From NCBI RefSeq assembly GCF_019740315.1, contig NZ_JAHXZR010000009.1, forward strand, positions 62,001 to 126,000: a stretch of DNA of 64,000 bases, given 5' to 3'. Shown in pieces: positions 63,921-64,000 of the stretch. A program made the position numbers and the translations under genes. The notes beneath the pieces were generated by a model. That model made no database searches, was not told the DNA's origin, and was given only the letters and a program-made list of their open reading frames with translations. Numbering within the stretch: position 1 is the stretch's first letter; each line of letters begins with the position of its first letter. This stretch comes from Oceanobacter mangrovi. Lineage in GTDB: Bacteria; Pseudomonadota; Gammaproteobacteria; Pseudomonadales; Oceanobacteraceae.

Positions 63921-64000
63921 TCAGTCTGGTGACTGGTAGCGGCTTTCCAGATAGTTGACGGTCTTGCGGGCTTCGTTGAGCTGGTAGGTCAAATCAGCAT
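63921..64000 (-). CDS. 3' end of an unidentified gene (partial)
   Basis: The minus strand from the window edge reads through ADLTYQLNEARKTVNYLESRYQ to a stop at 63921-63923. It is a coiled-coil-like C terminus of 25 residues; too short to identify. The remainder lies outside the window. Confidence 0.6.
   Translation of the reverse strand, partial: ADLTYQLNEARKTVNYLESRYQSPD

Overview
The window is one continuous chromosomal stretch of a gammaproteobacterium with moderate GC. Gene content (MSHA-type pilus locus, minCDE with an upstream hopJ-type gene, ntrBC with a DUF4124 gene, DUF2788, DUF4404, an AcuR/AcuI pair for acrylyl-CoA, a PA3496-like small protein, FNR/Anr-type sites) suggests a marine Oceanospirillales/Pseudomonadales-like bacterium. 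The genus cannot be fixed from sequence alone. No rRNA, tRNA, CRISPR array, insertion sequence or prophage was seen.

Layout. 0-6.6 kb is housekeeping: ctpA, envC and gpmI on the minus strand, then a rhodanese protein, secB and a DUF1439 protein on plus, and trmL on minus. 6.7-21.9 kb is a MSHA (type IVa-like) pilus locus split in two by a minus-strand bdhA. The assembly half is mshI, a PilN-like gene, mshJ, mshK, mshL, an unrecognised 126-aa membrane protein, mshE and mshG. The pilin half is mshA, C, D, O, P and the giant mshQ. mshM, mshN, mshF, mshB and mshH are not present at their usual places. 21.9-25.8 kb holds ntrBC with a textbook sigma-54 promoter and NtrC site, a DUF4124 gene and dtd. 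25.8-27 kb is an AT-rich patch with a lipopolysaccharide-kinase-like gene and a decayed frame.

27.0-29.7 kb is a four-gene operon: a MotA/TolQ/ExbB-like channel, an ExbD/TolR-like protein carrying an extra beta-sandwich-like domain, a two-helix membrane protein and a lipoprotein. I could not assign it to a described system, and it is the best candidate for something new. 29.7-31.5 kb is acuR-acuI with identical operators before both genes. Then come a chemoreceptor, a 2OG-Fe(II) oxygenase, a PA3496-like protein, an M42-type peptidase, a parvulin, minEDC with hopJ, dinB behind a perfect LexA box, a PAP2 phosphatase and a glycosyltransferase (up to 41 kb).

41-48 kb is a run of small hypothetical genes, an FAD oxidoreductase, a CBS protein, a GAF-Fis regulator without an AAA+ domain, and a second copy of the glycosyltransferase family. 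48.3-53.7 kb holds a CHASE2 nucleotide cyclase facing a FecR-domain protein and a TPR/beta-barrel protein. At 54 kb a 39-aa membrane protein sits behind two FNR-type boxes and has its own terminator. 54.2-61.8 kb is the conserved elongasome and housekeeping operon proA-nadD-rsfS-rlmH-mrdA-rodA-mltB-rlpA. The window ends with two translationally coupled membrane proteins carrying degenerate GGDEF domains and the 3' end of a minus-strand gene.

Themes. Surface attachment and second-messenger signalling recur: MshE carries MshEN-like c-di-GMP-binding motifs, and there are degenerate GGDEF proteins, a cyclase and a chemoreceptor. Cell-wall shape and division genes also recur (EnvC, Min, RodA/PBP2, MltB, RlpA).
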